NCBI GenBank assembly: GCA_910579015.1 | Contig: CAJTRO010000011.1 | Span: 3,056 to 23,443, forward strand | Direction: 5' to 3' | DNA from: an uncultured Dorea sp. | GTDB taxonomy: Bacteria; Bacillota_A; Clostridia; Lachnospirales; Lachnospiraceae | Length of the DNA stretch: 20,388 bases | In this document: positions 6,801 to 14,770 of the stretch, piece after piece | Layout: the number at the start of each line of letters is the position of its first letter | Numbering within the stretch: the stretch's first letter is position 1 | Notes under the pieces: model-generated | Told to the model about the DNA's origin: nothing | The model's input: the letters and a program-made list of their open reading frames with translations, nothing else | The model's database searches: none | Program-made: the position numbers and the translations under genes

Positions 6801-9206
6801 CTTAAGTTTGACGGGGCGAAGCGTCTGGAGAAGATTGGCGAAGAGGCGTTTCGTTCCTGTACGGCTCTTGAGACACTCTATCTTCCGGACGGCCTGAAAG
6901 AGATGAGCAAGGGGCTGTGCTATGACTGTACATCCCTCAGAAATGTGAGCGCCGGGGGAGTCTCGAATGTGTCTGCGGAAGCATTTTTTAACTGCCAAAG
7001 TCTGCTTGCGGGCGGGCTTACGCTTGACTGGGAACAGCTTACTAAGATTGGCGGCAGGGCGTTTGCCTACTGTAGTCTTCTTGCCTCTCTCCCGGATATG
7101 CCGAAGCTTGAAAGTCTGGGAGAGCGTGCATTCTTTAGCTGTCAGAGGCTTAAATCGGTGGTTCTGCCTGAGATGCTGGCCAGTATGGGCGAGGAATGCT
7201 TTGGTGAGTGCGGGGCCCTGACCCGGGTGGAGCTTAACGGGAAGCTGACCGGGATTGGCCGGTACTGCTTCTATGGATGCCGTGAGCTTGTGGAAATTGT
7301 ATTCAGTGAACAGCAGAGGAATGCTCTTCAGGTGATAGGCGTGCAGGCGTTCGGTCAGTGCACTTCTCTGGAAGCGCTGGATCTGAGCGGTTTTCCGCTG
7401 TTACAGCAAATGGGAGAGCGTACCTTTGAGGGGTGTGATTTCCTGACTACCGTCAAGCTTCCAGAGAATCTTAAGAAGGTTCCGGATTACTGCTTTGAGA
7501 ACTGCAAAAACCTGTCGATCCTGACGCTCATTTCCGAGGAAGTGACAGAGCTTGGGGAAGCTGTTTTCGGGGATACGCTGTCTCCTTTTATCCATATATG
7601 GGTGAAGGAAGGGAAGCTTGCGGACTATTTGGATGCATATAAGGATATATTAGATCGGTTGTACGGTGACGGAACCGTGGCAAAGCTTCTGGGAAAGATT
7701 GACGATAAAGTAGAGATCATCCGCGGGATCACTTTCGAGATCACGGATGAGGGAAGAGTATTAAAGGAAGTATCTGAGGCATTCGAAGGGGCGTATACGA
7801 TCCCGCATACAACGGTCCGGATCGAGGCGGATGCATTTGCAGGATGTGCGAAGCTTACGGCCGTTACCTTCCCGGAGAACAGCGCCGTCAGTCTGGGCGA
7901 CCGCTGTTTCAAGGAGTGTACCGCGCTGGAAAGCGTGGAGTTTGGCGGTGATATCCCGCAGTGGGGGGAGGAAACCTTCATGGGTTGTACATCTCTTAGA
8001 CGGGTTGCTGTCGGCACAGGAAAACGGGAGGAGATACCCAGGGTGGGTACAAGGGCATTTAAGGGATGTACCGGGCTTGTAGGACGGGATGCCGTCTCTT
8101 TCATGGCGCGGATGCCGGTTCTGGGCGAGGAATGCTTTGCGGACTGTGTGAATCTGGAGGCAATTCCGATGTCGGAGTATGCCCGCAGTAATCTGGAAGT
8201 GATTGAAGACCGTGCATTTGCGGGATGTAAGAATATGACGCTGTTTCTGACCAGTTCATTTACCGGGATGAAGTCCATAGGCGCCTATGCGTTTGCGGAT
8301 TGCGATTCGTTAAAGAATCCTTCGATTCCGGCCGGGGTGACGTCCATCGGGCAGGGATGCTTCTCGGACTGCGAGAATCTGACGACGGTAAGCTTCTATT
8401 GCGTGCTTGAGGAATATCCGGCGGATTGTTTCAAAAACTGTCCGAAGCTTTCGAGGACGGGCGGAGTTCCAGGTGCGCTGGCCGGACTGAGGCGGATTGG
8501 AGACGGTGCGTATGAGGGATGTGTGTCTCTTACCACCAATGCGTCCTGGAATCTGGGCAGATATGCCGGACTTGAGGAGATCGGCGCGAATGCGTTCAGA
8601 GGCTGTACGAGTATGACGGAGATCAGTCTGTCGTCCACCGTTCGAAGAGTTGGAGCGGGTGCGTTCGACGGCTGTGTCAATGTGGGACAGCTGACGTTCC
8701 AGTCGGAGGATGTACCGGAAGTCGGGGAGATGCGGCTTTTGACCATGGGAAATGGCTTCTGCATCCGTGTGCCGGACAGCCAGGCCGGGGGCGACCGTGT
8801 ATATAAAGCGTATCTGGCGTTTTTTGCGGAAATGTTCGGAAATGACAAGGCATATGAGATCCTGGATTCCATATCGGACGGAGCGAAAGGCCGGAATCCG
8901 ATCGTGACGGAGCTGGAAGACGGGCAGGCAAAAGAGAATGCCGAGGAGGAACCGGCGCCGGGTAAAGATGTGGAAGGGCAGGAGCCGGGAGAGAGTGAGC
9001 CGGGAATGGAAGGAAATGTGGAAGGCCAAGAGACGGAAGAGAGAGTGAGTGGAACGGATAAAGATTTAGAAGGCCGGGAACTGGGAGAGAAGGCGCTTGG
9101 AATGGAAGGAAATGCGGAAGGCCGAAAGCCGGGAGAGTGCGCGCCGGGAACGGAAGGAGATTTGGAAGGCCAGGAATATGCAGATATGAATGACAAAACA
9201 GAGTAA
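3855..9206 (+). CDS. Giant BspA-like leucine-rich-repeat surface protein, 1783 aa
   Basis: This is a very large extracellular protein held by an N-terminal membrane anchor. A short basic start (MKKWKNIKKS) precedes one hydrophobic helix at about 11-33 with no clear cleavage site. Next come a strongly acidic Asp/Glu stretch (about 40-150), a Pro-rich spacer (159-192) and a beta-rich region (about 200-440). From about 450 to 1640 there are some thirty LRR_5 (BspA/TpLRR) units of the form AF-x-G-C-x-x-L-x-x-(I/V)-x-(L/F)-P-x-x-(L/V)-x-x-I-G. One stretch, DGVLYSRDKETLISVPAGK, is typical of these proteins. The LRR run is interrupted by a cap-like module (see findings). The acidic repeat tail carries no LPxTG or second TM. 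AGGTGGAGG lies 12 nt before the ATG. BspA-type LRRs usually bind host or matrix proteins, but the ligand here is unknown. The MoxR gene follows 26 nt later, suggesting joint expression. Confidence 0.9.
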   Translation: MKKWKNIKKSHLAALATGVLVIGAGIIVLISASGLDSIFEPKDYERFNNQYEDGEDFDSVAGDGEESDLADENEDGDDNTDDAQKALQVAEANPEEPDTTGLADDRNHSGDAGQEKNPDAFEISDDRKPGGIDVRPDGSGDGDNKDEAGERPGDTGNEEKPEQPGTPDTPGKPDVPDKPVNPDVPDKPDSPSWEDEQLKPRDPVQTENGVLARLTAVIHREYCQGDIFRGEDATVTAVFRQPDGREKVLTIPYGGENGYSVQMSTRLTGKHTATFTYLGVSARAVYEVISSGVEIYYYGVNNGSIYVIALPGPLGADQETTDELTGLRYFPSSGGNADLTDIHSRLIAYLGNQKIRTRFLKDTRYSSVVFLEEKDGYLTTMLSGFRYYLNGNLTPDGPYVYYPVYNWGSGNIRNIVDEVSAVPEGYKIRRTVQDEEDLGRCRGGQVLEQYTGDDTILNVPMGVTDIELKGVQGNGISEIRTMILPESVDSIDLAGIAGCLPKLTAYETTGGGRYQAVDGVLYSRDKETLISVPAGKTDITIPETVTTIAGGAFRGSSISKLVIPETVTHLEAGCFEDFHGEVICMEGEGDIDVSADTGYKGKVLFVDSLHDVVLKRGIFAFKGQDITFGAMDGKGAEIPEKTGLYHYDTKREILTLTKEPDTLAGIRVEVSGYYGVPDGITAVSEGAFAGAQKLREISLPDSVKELRKGSLIVSDSVREVFLSADMTQVSPQVFGDSAKGEGIPDIAVCVPEEFYDSYLSVWTPILDPVYGAGTAGRLLQIKDDTVFYENDAKYQKLTEGGAETHRLLEVYGQERTAFRVKEGTAEIAAGAFSQSVRLEILYLPRSLAIVENGAFAGCESLETVTVMKAGLLVPEAFGQVSDGVTIYEKGARQEGLAYGDFVYDDFIYDDGMIYGKSADGGFMLIDVPTDYSGAVEIRKNTVCLNREAFRGCTRVGKIELMEPGSLREIGSRCFEDCTSVAVLKFDGAKRLEKIGEEAFRSCTALETLYLPDGLKEMSKGLCYDCTSLRNVSAGGVSNVSAEAFFNCQSLLAGGLTLDWEQLTKIGGRAFAYCSLLASLPDMPKLESLGERAFFSCQRLKSVVLPEMLASMGEECFGECGALTRVELNGKLTGIGRYCFYGCRELVEIVFSEQQRNALQVIGVQAFGQCTSLEALDLSGFPLLQQMGERTFEGCDFLTTVKLPENLKKVPDYCFENCKNLSILTLISEEVTELGEAVFGDTLSPFIHIWVKEGKLADYLDAYKDILDRLYGDGTVAKLLGKIDDKVEIIRGITFEITDEGRVLKEVSEAFEGAYTIPHTTVRIEADAFAGCAKLTAVTFPENSAVSLGDRCFKECTALESVEFGGDIPQWGEETFMGCTSLRRVAVGTGKREEIPRVGTRAFKGCTGLVGRDAVSFMARMPVLGEECFADCVNLEAIPMSEYARSNLEVIEDRAFAGCKNMTLFLTSSFTGMKSIGAYAFADCDSLKNPSIPAGVTSIGQGCFSDCENLTTVSFYCVLEEYPADCFKNCPKLSRTGGVPGALAGLRRIGDGAYEGCVSLTTNASWNLGRYAGLEEIGANAFRGCTSMTEISLSSTVRRVGAGAFDGCVNVGQLTFQSEDVPEVGEMRLLTMGNGFCIRVPDSQAGGDRVYKAYLAFFAEMFGNDKAYEILDSISDGAKGRNPIVTELEDGQAKENAEEEPAPGKDVEGQEPGESEPGMEGNVEGQETEERVSGTDKDLEGRELGEKALGMEGNAEGRKPGECAPGTEGDLEGQEYADMNDKTE
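4329..4430 (+). repeat. Pro-rich spacer repeat inside the LRR gene
   Basis: Residues 159-192 are short imperfect repeats of the type PD-(V/K)-PDKP and PGTPDTPGKP. Such extended, uncharged-to-acidic spacers commonly carry a surface domain through the cell wall. The underlying DNA repeats CCGGAT-type units, so length variation between strains is plausible. Confidence 0.7.
8967..9194 (+). repeat. 48-nt tandem repeat encoding the acidic C-terminal tail
   Basis: Four full 48-nt units (8967-9014, 9015-9062, 9063-9110, 9111-9158) and a partial fifth encode 16-residue blocks of the pattern (D/N)-x-EG-(Q/R)-E-x-(G/E)-E-x-x-x-G-x-E-G. The blocks keep frame and differ by point changes. They begin at residue 1705, after the last cap-like module. 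Confidence 0.8.
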
Positions 9207-9232
9207 GAGGAATGGTAGAAGGAGATAGTAAC

Positions 9233-10174
9233 ATGATTATACAACAGTCAGAGCAGGTAATGCAGGAAGTGAGGAAGGTATTCATCGGTAAGGATGAGAT
9301 CATAGAGAAGGTCCTGATGAGTATTTATGCCGGCGGGCACATCCTGCTTGAGGATGCCCCGGGAGTTGGGAAGACGACGCTGGCCCTTGGATTTTCAAGG
9401 GCATTGGGGCTGTCTTATAAGCGTGTGCAGTTTACGCCGGATACGATGCCTTCTGATATTACCGGATTCAGCATTTACAATAAGAATACGGGAGAATTCG
9501 AGTATAAGCCCGGGGCGGCGGACTGTCACCTGCTTCTTGGCGATGAGATCAACCGTACTTCGCCGAAGACGCAGGCGGCGCTTCTTGAGGTCATGGAAGA
9601 GGGCAGTGTGACGGTGGATGGAATCACGCACATCCTGCCAAAACCATTTATCTGTATTGCCACGCAGAATCAGTATGGTTCGGCCGGGACACAGGCGCTG
9701 CCGGATTCACAGCTTGACCGGTTCATGGTCCGGCTCAGTATCGGCTATCCGGGGCGGGACAGCCAGGTTGCCATATTGAAGAGCCGCCGGGGCGTCAGTG
9801 ACATTGACCATGTGAGGCCGATGATGACAAGGGATGATGTGAAGGAGATCCAGGATTACCTGTTTTCTATTAAGATCACGGAGGATATCCTATATTATAT
9901 TACGGATCTGTGTACTGCGACGAGGCAGGCGTCCATGGTAGAGTTAGGCGTCAGCCCGCGCGGTGTGAACGCACTGGCGCATCTGGTACGCGCAAGGGCA
10001 ATCTTAAGAGAGAGGGATTATGTGATCCCGGAGGATGTGCAGGCAGTATTTATCGACGTCTGTGCTCACCGTCTGGTCATGCGCCCGCAGGCGAAGATCG
10101 AGGGAGTGACCGCGGTGGACGTACTGAAAGACATTTTGCTGAGAATAAAGGCGCCTTCTCTGGGAAGAAAGTGA
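9233..10174 (+). CDS. MoxR-family AAA+ ATPase
   Basis: This is a cytoplasmic AAA+ chaperone-like ATPase of the MoxR family, which remodels or activates partner proteins, usually encoded with DUF58 and VWA or transglutaminase proteins. Walker A is EDAPGVGKTT (Lys47), Walker B is LLLGDEINR (Asp104-Glu105), then the MoxR-typical TSPKTQAALLEVMEEG and FICIATQNQ. LDRFMVRL (Arg163) and SPRGVNAL (Arg233) are the expected arginine positions of the lid and sensor region. The ATG at 9233 is preferred (313 aa): AGAAGGAG lies 8 nt ahead. An in-frame ATG at 9212 has only AAGAGG one base away. The LRR gene ends 26 nt before and the DUF58 gene starts 7 nt after, so it is surely in an operon. DUF58 and the TgpA-like protein are likely partners. 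Confidence 0.93.
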   Translation: MIIQQSEQVMQEVRKVFIGKDEIIEKVLMSIYAGGHILLEDAPGVGKTTLALGFSRALGLSYKRVQFTPDTMPSDITGFSIYNKNTGEFEYKPGAADCHLLLGDEINRTSPKTQAALLEVMEEGSVTVDGITHILPKPFICIATQNQYGSAGTQALPDSQLDRFMVRLSIGYPGRDSQVAILKSRRGVSDIDHVRPMMTRDDVKEIQDYLFSIKITEDILYYITDLCTATRQASMVELGVSPRGVNALAHLVRARAILRERDYVIPEDVQAVFIDVCAHRLVMRPQAKIEGVTAVDVLKDILLRIKAPSLGRK

Positions 10175-10181
10175 TGAGATT

Positions 10182-11354
10182 ATGTGGAAGCATCGGATAG
10201 GGTATTTGGCGGTAGTCGTGACTGCCTTGATTACATATATTGTTGCGGACAGAAGGGAACCGCTTGTGCTGGTCTGCATTCTGGTCCTGATGCCGTTTTT
10301 GAGCATGATCCTCCAGTGGACGGCGATGCGGGGAATCGCGGTGGAATGCCGTATGCATGGGAGCTGTCGGATGGGGCAGCAGATTGCTGTGGTCCTTAAA
10401 GTAACGAGGAAGAGCCGTCTTCCGCTTGGAGCCGTCCGGATCCTTCTTGTCTTCGATAATATTCTGTACGGAGATAAGAAGGAGGCCAGAGTGTGGCTCC
10501 AGCCGGGAGAACACAGGGAGATGACATTCACTTACCTCTACGAAGCGTCGGACTGTGGAAATGTAAAAACCAGCGCCAAAACGGCCGAATATCAGGATCT
10601 GATGGGACTTGCGGTATTTCGGCGTCCCGTGGAGATTTCCCGGGAGACGCTCGTCTATCCTCCGGAGATCCGGCTGAATATGGAACTGCTTAAACGGCCG
10701 GAGACCAAGAGCTTCGGAGAGATGTATAACCAGAAGAAAGGGCAGGATATCAGTGAGGTATCGGGACTTCGGGAGTATGTGCCGGGAGATTCCATGAACA
10801 GTATCCACTGGAAGCTGTCGGGGAAGCTTGACGAATTGATCGTGCGTGAATTCGGTCAGCCGTCCAATTATAATACGTTGATCTTATATGAGATGATGAA
10901 GAAGAATGGGGAGAAGGAGATCCCTAATTCCTGCAATAATGCGGTGCTTGCCCTTACGGTGTCGCTGAGTATGAGTATGCTTGAGTTAAACCTTGAGCAC
11001 AATGTGGGAAGGGTTCTGAACAAGGACATCCAGATTGTCCCCGTCAATTCGATGGATACCTATGAACAGATGCAGATGAATCTTTTGTGTAAGCCGATCG
11101 TAGACGAAGTAAGCGGAGCAGATACGGTCTACAGCTTCCTTCGGGGAAATCTGAGAAATGAGTATACGAAGATCATCTATATTACTCCCTGCTATGAAGA
11201 ACATACAGCCCGTCAGCTGTCCAGAGAGGTGGACCTTACCGTGCTCCAGATCGTGCAGGGAAGGAAGATGGATTATACGGCGTCGGCGGGATATGCGGTA
11301 ATCTCTATTGACGTGGACACCTATCAGGAGACGATGAACAGTGTTACGATCTAA
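10182..11354 (+). CDS. DUF58 domain-containing membrane protein
   Basis: This is a DUF58 protein, the usual companion of MoxR ATPases. Two N-terminal helices (about 6-22 and 29-48) anchor it, followed by a beta-rich domain. The DUF58 signature is at about residues 186-225: GQDISEVSGLREYVPGD, then SIHWKLSGK and ELIVREF. These fit the conserved LReYxpGD...IhWkasA...LmVReF pattern. The C-terminal half is likely VWA-like and is weakly conserved. Length (390 aa) is normal. It starts 7 nt after the moxR stop, and a TgpA-like protein follows 27 nt later. The biochemical role of DUF58 is not settled; work on related operons points to envelope or stress functions. Here a link to assembly or stability of the upstream giant LRR protein is inference from context only. 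Confidence 0.9.
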   Translation: MWKHRIGYLAVVVTALITYIVADRREPLVLVCILVLMPFLSMILQWTAMRGIAVECRMHGSCRMGQQIAVVLKVTRKSRLPLGAVRILLVFDNILYGDKKEARVWLQPGEHREMTFTYLYEASDCGNVKTSAKTAEYQDLMGLAVFRRPVEISRETLVYPPEIRLNMELLKRPETKSFGEMYNQKKGQDISEVSGLREYVPGDSMNSIHWKLSGKLDELIVREFGQPSNYNTLILYEMMKKNGEKEIPNSCNNAVLALTVSLSMSMLELNLEHNVGRVLNKDIQIVPVNSMDTYEQMQMNLLCKPIVDEVSGADTVYSFLRGNLRNEYTKIIYITPCYEEHTARQLSREVDLTVLQIVQGRKMDYTASAGYAVISIDVDTYQETMNSVTI

Positions 11355-11381
11355 GATATTTGAAGAGGAGGCGGCAGGATA

Positions 11382-13667
11382 ATGAGGGAGAGAAACCAGG
11401 ATATTTGTCTGCTTACGGCCGAGGGAAGAAAAGAAAGAAGAGGAAATGTATTTGTGCCAGAAGTGATTTTGGCACTTTTTCTGCTGTCCGGGCTCCTCAT
11501 TGCCTGCAAAGATATGATGTACAGTCCGGCCTGTCTTAAAGGGGCGGTTCTTACGGGGGTTCTGGTGATCCTTATTTTGCAGGCGTCAGAGCTGTCTGAC
11601 AAGACGGCAAGAGGCGCAAGGCTTGGGATCTACATGGCCAGTATTCTGTGTTTTGTGGTCTTTATCCTGTATATCGCACAGGGATTCCTTGATACGGTGA
11701 ACCGGTTCAGAGCCCTGTGGAATCTGCGGTTCCAGACAGAGCTTGAACAATTTTCTGTGAACAGCCGGGCAGTGACGGGGGCGGTCGTGTTCTGGTGCCT
11801 GATCGCTGTCTCCCTCGCCGCTCTTCTGCTGATGCTGGTGAAGAGAAGGAGCACAGGACTGCTTTCTCTGATGGTTGTTCTGGCGCTGCTTATGGGATTT
11901 GTTCTTGGACGTTCACAGATGTGGGGCTGTGTGCTGTGCCTGATTGGCGGGAGCTTCGGAACGCTCGTATTTACATCGGCGCCCGGACGTCAGTATGGCA
12001 TATGGGGGTTGATGTGTATAACGCTGACAGGAATCCTGTTTCTGTCCTTCTTCGCAGGGACCAACGGCTATGAGGGACTGGATCAGATTGCCAGGTGGAG
12101 GGCAGACGCCGTATCCTGGTTTGAAAGATTCCGGTATGGCGAGGATACGCTTCCCAAGGGAAATCTCGCGAAGGCGCAGGGGCTTCTGGACGGAGAGGAT
12201 GAGACGCTGAGACTTGAGATGGAGACGGTGCAGGAATGCTATCTGAAGGGCTTCGTGGGTGCGGACTATGACGGGATCATGTGGAAGAATCTGCCGATGG
12301 AGGCATATCAGGGAGAATATGAGGGACTTTTAAAATGGCTTGAGACGAAGGATTTCTCTGTTCTTAGGCAGTTTGCGCAATACAATGAACTCACAGAGAC
12401 CGCACAGGGCACGGACACAGGAAGTGTGAAGATAGATGTAGAAAATACGGGCGCCTACCGGAAGTTCGTCTATCTGCCCGCCACGGCCGAGAACTGGGAA
12501 GGCGGCGGTTCAAAGGAGAGAAAGGACTGGCAGGTGCGTTCAAACCGCTTCTTCGGGACCAAGAATTATTCGTTTCAGGCGGTAAGCGGCGTGGTGTCGG
12601 CGGACGGCGTATCGACTGCGCCATGGATGCAGAACCCGTCCGGGAAGGCGGAAAAGGATTATCTGGACGCGGAATCAGTCTATCATTCATTTGCAAAGGA
12701 ATACTATATGGACGTGGATGACGACAGGAAGGCCGAGCTTGAAGAGCTGTTTTTCCCGGAAGAGAAGGAGCGGGATTTTAACGAGGTGACGGCACAGATC
12801 CGCAGGGTTCTGCGTCAGGAGACACGGTATGTAGAGACGCCTCCGGCCGTACCTTCGGGGAAGGATTTTGTAGATTGGTTTCTGAATGAATCCCATAGAG
12901 GAAATGCAATACACTATGCTTCGGCGGCGGTGCTTGCGTATCGGACGGCCGGATATCCGGCGAGGTATGTGGAAGGGTATCATTACGCGGATGAGGAGAC
13001 TTCAGTCGTGCTTACGAACCAGAATGCACATGCCTGGGTGGAGGTATATGTACCGGGAGTGGGATGGATGCCGGTGGAGGTAGTGCCGGGGATGTACACG
13101 GAGATGTACACGAACCAGATTGTCGAGGGTGAGCCGGCCTTCCAGGTGAACGCAGATTCCACAGAGGACGGCCTGGAGATTGAGGGCGGCCAGTCTGATG
13201 ATGACGGCCGGGAAGAAACGCCAGAGGATGCCCTGCCGATTCACAGGATCCTTTCGATGGTCATGCTCAGCCTGTATCTCTGTCTGATCCTGTATCTGGC
13301 GCTGGAGGCGCAGAGGATCATACGGCGTATGTACAGGAAGCGTGCGATGCGTAAGGAAGAAGATTCGCTGTTTGTGGACTGGTACGCAAAAGAGATGAGC
13401 CGTATGCTTGTGACCGGAAATGTCAGGGGAAATTATAATCATCCGCTGGAATTGTCCGGTCAGGTAGAAGAAAAGATTGACGGCATCAGCGCGGATGAAT
13501 ATATAAGAGCGGTCGGCCTCTTGCAGAAGGTACGGTTCGGCGGGAAGAAGCTTAAGCCCCATGAACTGCATACGCTGGAGTGCTTCTTAAAGAGGCTTGC
13601 CGGGAGCCTGTCCCGGCAGGCCGGAGTATGGGGGCGTTTCAAGGTAAGGTATTGGTATGTGTTCTAA
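11382..13667 (+). CDS. TgpA-like membrane protein with degenerate transglutaminase domain
   Basis: This is a 761-residue polytopic protein of the TgpA/YebA architecture. About six to seven N-terminal helices lie within residues 24-230, then a long extracellular region with a transglutaminase-like core (about 480-580), one helix (about 623-645) and a cytoplasmic DUF4129-like tail. The core matches the family: SGKDFVDWFL, then RGNAIHYASAAVLAYRTAGY, PARYVEGYHY, NAHAWVEVYVPGVGW. The nucleophile position of the usual G-x-C-x-x-(F/Y)-A motif is Ala509 (codon GCA, 12906-12908). His550 is kept, and the Asp usually found in W-x-P-x-D-x-x-P is Glu566. So it looks like a pseudoenzyme, perhaps a peptide-binding module. 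A GAGGAGG ribosome site lies about 10 nt before the ATG. It is last in the operon; its stop overlaps the stop of the convergent permease gene by 4 nt. Confidence 0.88.
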   Translation: MRERNQDICLLTAEGRKERRGNVFVPEVILALFLLSGLLIACKDMMYSPACLKGAVLTGVLVILILQASELSDKTARGARLGIYMASILCFVVFILYIAQGFLDTVNRFRALWNLRFQTELEQFSVNSRAVTGAVVFWCLIAVSLAALLLMLVKRRSTGLLSLMVVLALLMGFVLGRSQMWGCVLCLIGGSFGTLVFTSAPGRQYGIWGLMCITLTGILFLSFFAGTNGYEGLDQIARWRADAVSWFERFRYGEDTLPKGNLAKAQGLLDGEDETLRLEMETVQECYLKGFVGADYDGIMWKNLPMEAYQGEYEGLLKWLETKDFSVLRQFAQYNELTETAQGTDTGSVKIDVENTGAYRKFVYLPATAENWEGGGSKERKDWQVRSNRFFGTKNYSFQAVSGVVSADGVSTAPWMQNPSGKAEKDYLDAESVYHSFAKEYYMDVDDDRKAELEELFFPEEKERDFNEVTAQIRRVLRQETRYVETPPAVPSGKDFVDWFLNESHRGNAIHYASAAVLAYRTAGYPARYVEGYHYADEETSVVLTNQNAHAWVEVYVPGVGWMPVEVVPGMYTEMYTNQIVEGEPAFQVNADSTEDGLEIEGGQSDDDGREETPEDALPIHRILSMVMLSLYLCLILYLALEAQRIIRRMYRKRAMRKEEDSLFVDWYAKEMSRMLVTGNVRGNYNHPLELSGQVEEKIDGISADEYIRAVGLLQKVRFGGKKLKPHELHTLECFLKRLAGSLSRQAGVWGRFKVRYWYVF

Positions 13668-14770
13668 AAATTCCGGTATCTGAAATATCCCAGACACAAT
13701 CCCCCAGCCGCGACTGTCAGTGCAATGCCAAGGTGCAGGATTATCTGCTCTAAGGGGATTGCGAAGCCTGTGCTCATCGGAAGATATACTGGCATGGAGG
13801 TCATAAAATGGGTGATGCACCTTGACAGCGTTATTCCCAACAGCCGCATCGGCAGGAGTACGTTCAGCCAGAGGACCGGAAGCAGGAAGCACGCAATGGA
13901 GAAGATCACCGCCAGGAACGGGCTTCGGCAGGAAGCTGAGATTCCAAGTACGATTCCGGTCAGGAGTACGACGCCGAGTACGCCGAGGGCTGTGACGTAC
14001 AGCAGAAAGCCAAGGACACTCTCCGGGCAATAGCCGTATGGTGTGGCAAAATTCACAAGAACGGCGGATGCGTTAAGCCCCTGCGTGCCATATACGATGA
14101 GGTAGATAACCCACAGATAAGCGCAGACCAAAAGGGTGAGGAGAACAGCAAAGCATAACCCTGCAAGTATCTTCATCCAGATTCCCTTTTTCTTTCCGTG
14201 GCGCGTAGTGCGCAGGAGGTCCGCGGTCTTAAGCTGGTATTCCTCTGCAAAGGACGGGGAGAGCCCCAGAATCAATATGATGAACAGCGCAAGCATGGAT
14301 AAGATATACATCTCCACGAAATCATTCCATCCGTAAACATAGTCGAGCCGGATTTCATTTTCCAGAAGGTACGCGCAGTTGTTGGTCCAGTCTGCCCCTT
14401 CGCGAAAATGGATCTCATCCGGATTGCTCCCTTCGGTCTGCATGAAGTTGGTGAAATTCTCCGTGATAAGGCGGCTTACGTAGTTATTGGCCGCCTTCCC
14501 GCTTACGGGATCGTAATAGAAGAACCCGTACTCTTTATGAACCTTCGCAACCAGTTCTTTTGTCAGCACTCCGGCATAATGGCCGGTCAGAGCCTTGTCT
14601 CTTAGTATGGCATCCTTCCCCTGGTAAATCCTTCCGTCTATAACAGTGGTATACTGACTGCTCTCTTCATACAGGCGTGTTGTCACGAATGCAAGCAGCA
14701 GGAATACGCCCAGCCAGATGATCTTCCGTGTTATGATCTTATAAAGTTCTTCTTTCCAGATGGTCCACAT
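13664..14770 (-). CDS. ABC-2-type transporter permease
   Basis: This is the membrane subunit of an ABC-2 type exporter, working with the ATPase encoded just upstream. A helix at about 17-31 is followed by a large external loop (32-150) and five helices at about 151-171, 200-227, 251-278, 283-306 and 341-362. This is a common ABC-2 layout with a Lachnospiraceae-like extended loop. The start at 14770 (MWTIWKEELYKIITRK, 368 aa) is preferred over longer in-frame starts because AGGAGG lies 10 nt ahead on the minus strand. The gene then overlaps the 3' end of the ATPase gene by 32 nt. Substrate unknown: such pairs export peptides or lipids or confer resistance to cell-envelope antimicrobials. Confidence 0.85.
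   Translation of the reverse strand: MWTIWKEELYKIITRKIIWLGVFLLLAFVTTRLYEESSQYTTVIDGRIYQGKDAILRDKALTGHYAGVLTKELVAKVHKEYGFFYYDPVSGKAANNYVSRLITENFTNFMQTEGSNPDEIHFREGADWTNNCAYLLENEIRLDYVYGWNDFVEMYILSMLALFIILILGLSPSFAEEYQLKTADLLRTTRHGKKKGIWMKILAGLCFAVLLTLLVCAYLWVIYLIVYGTQGLNASAVLVNFATPYGYCPESVLGFLLYVTALGVLGVVLLTGIVLGISASCRSPFLAVIFSIACFLLPVLWLNVLLPMRLLGITLSRCITHFMTSMPVYLPMSTGFAIPLEQIILHLGIALTVAAGGLCLGYFRYRNF

Noticed and set aside
6351..6998. Minus-strand frame of 215 codons, and similar ones at 7625-8278 and 8396-9244
   Set aside because: All lie opposite the LRR repeats, whose periodic codons leave long open antisense frames. They encode no recognisable domain and lack start signals.
3855..9206. 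Sortase-anchored wall protein
   Set aside because: No LPxTG-like motif, C-terminal helix or basic tail is present; the protein ends in an acidic repeat, so N-terminal anchoring is more likely.
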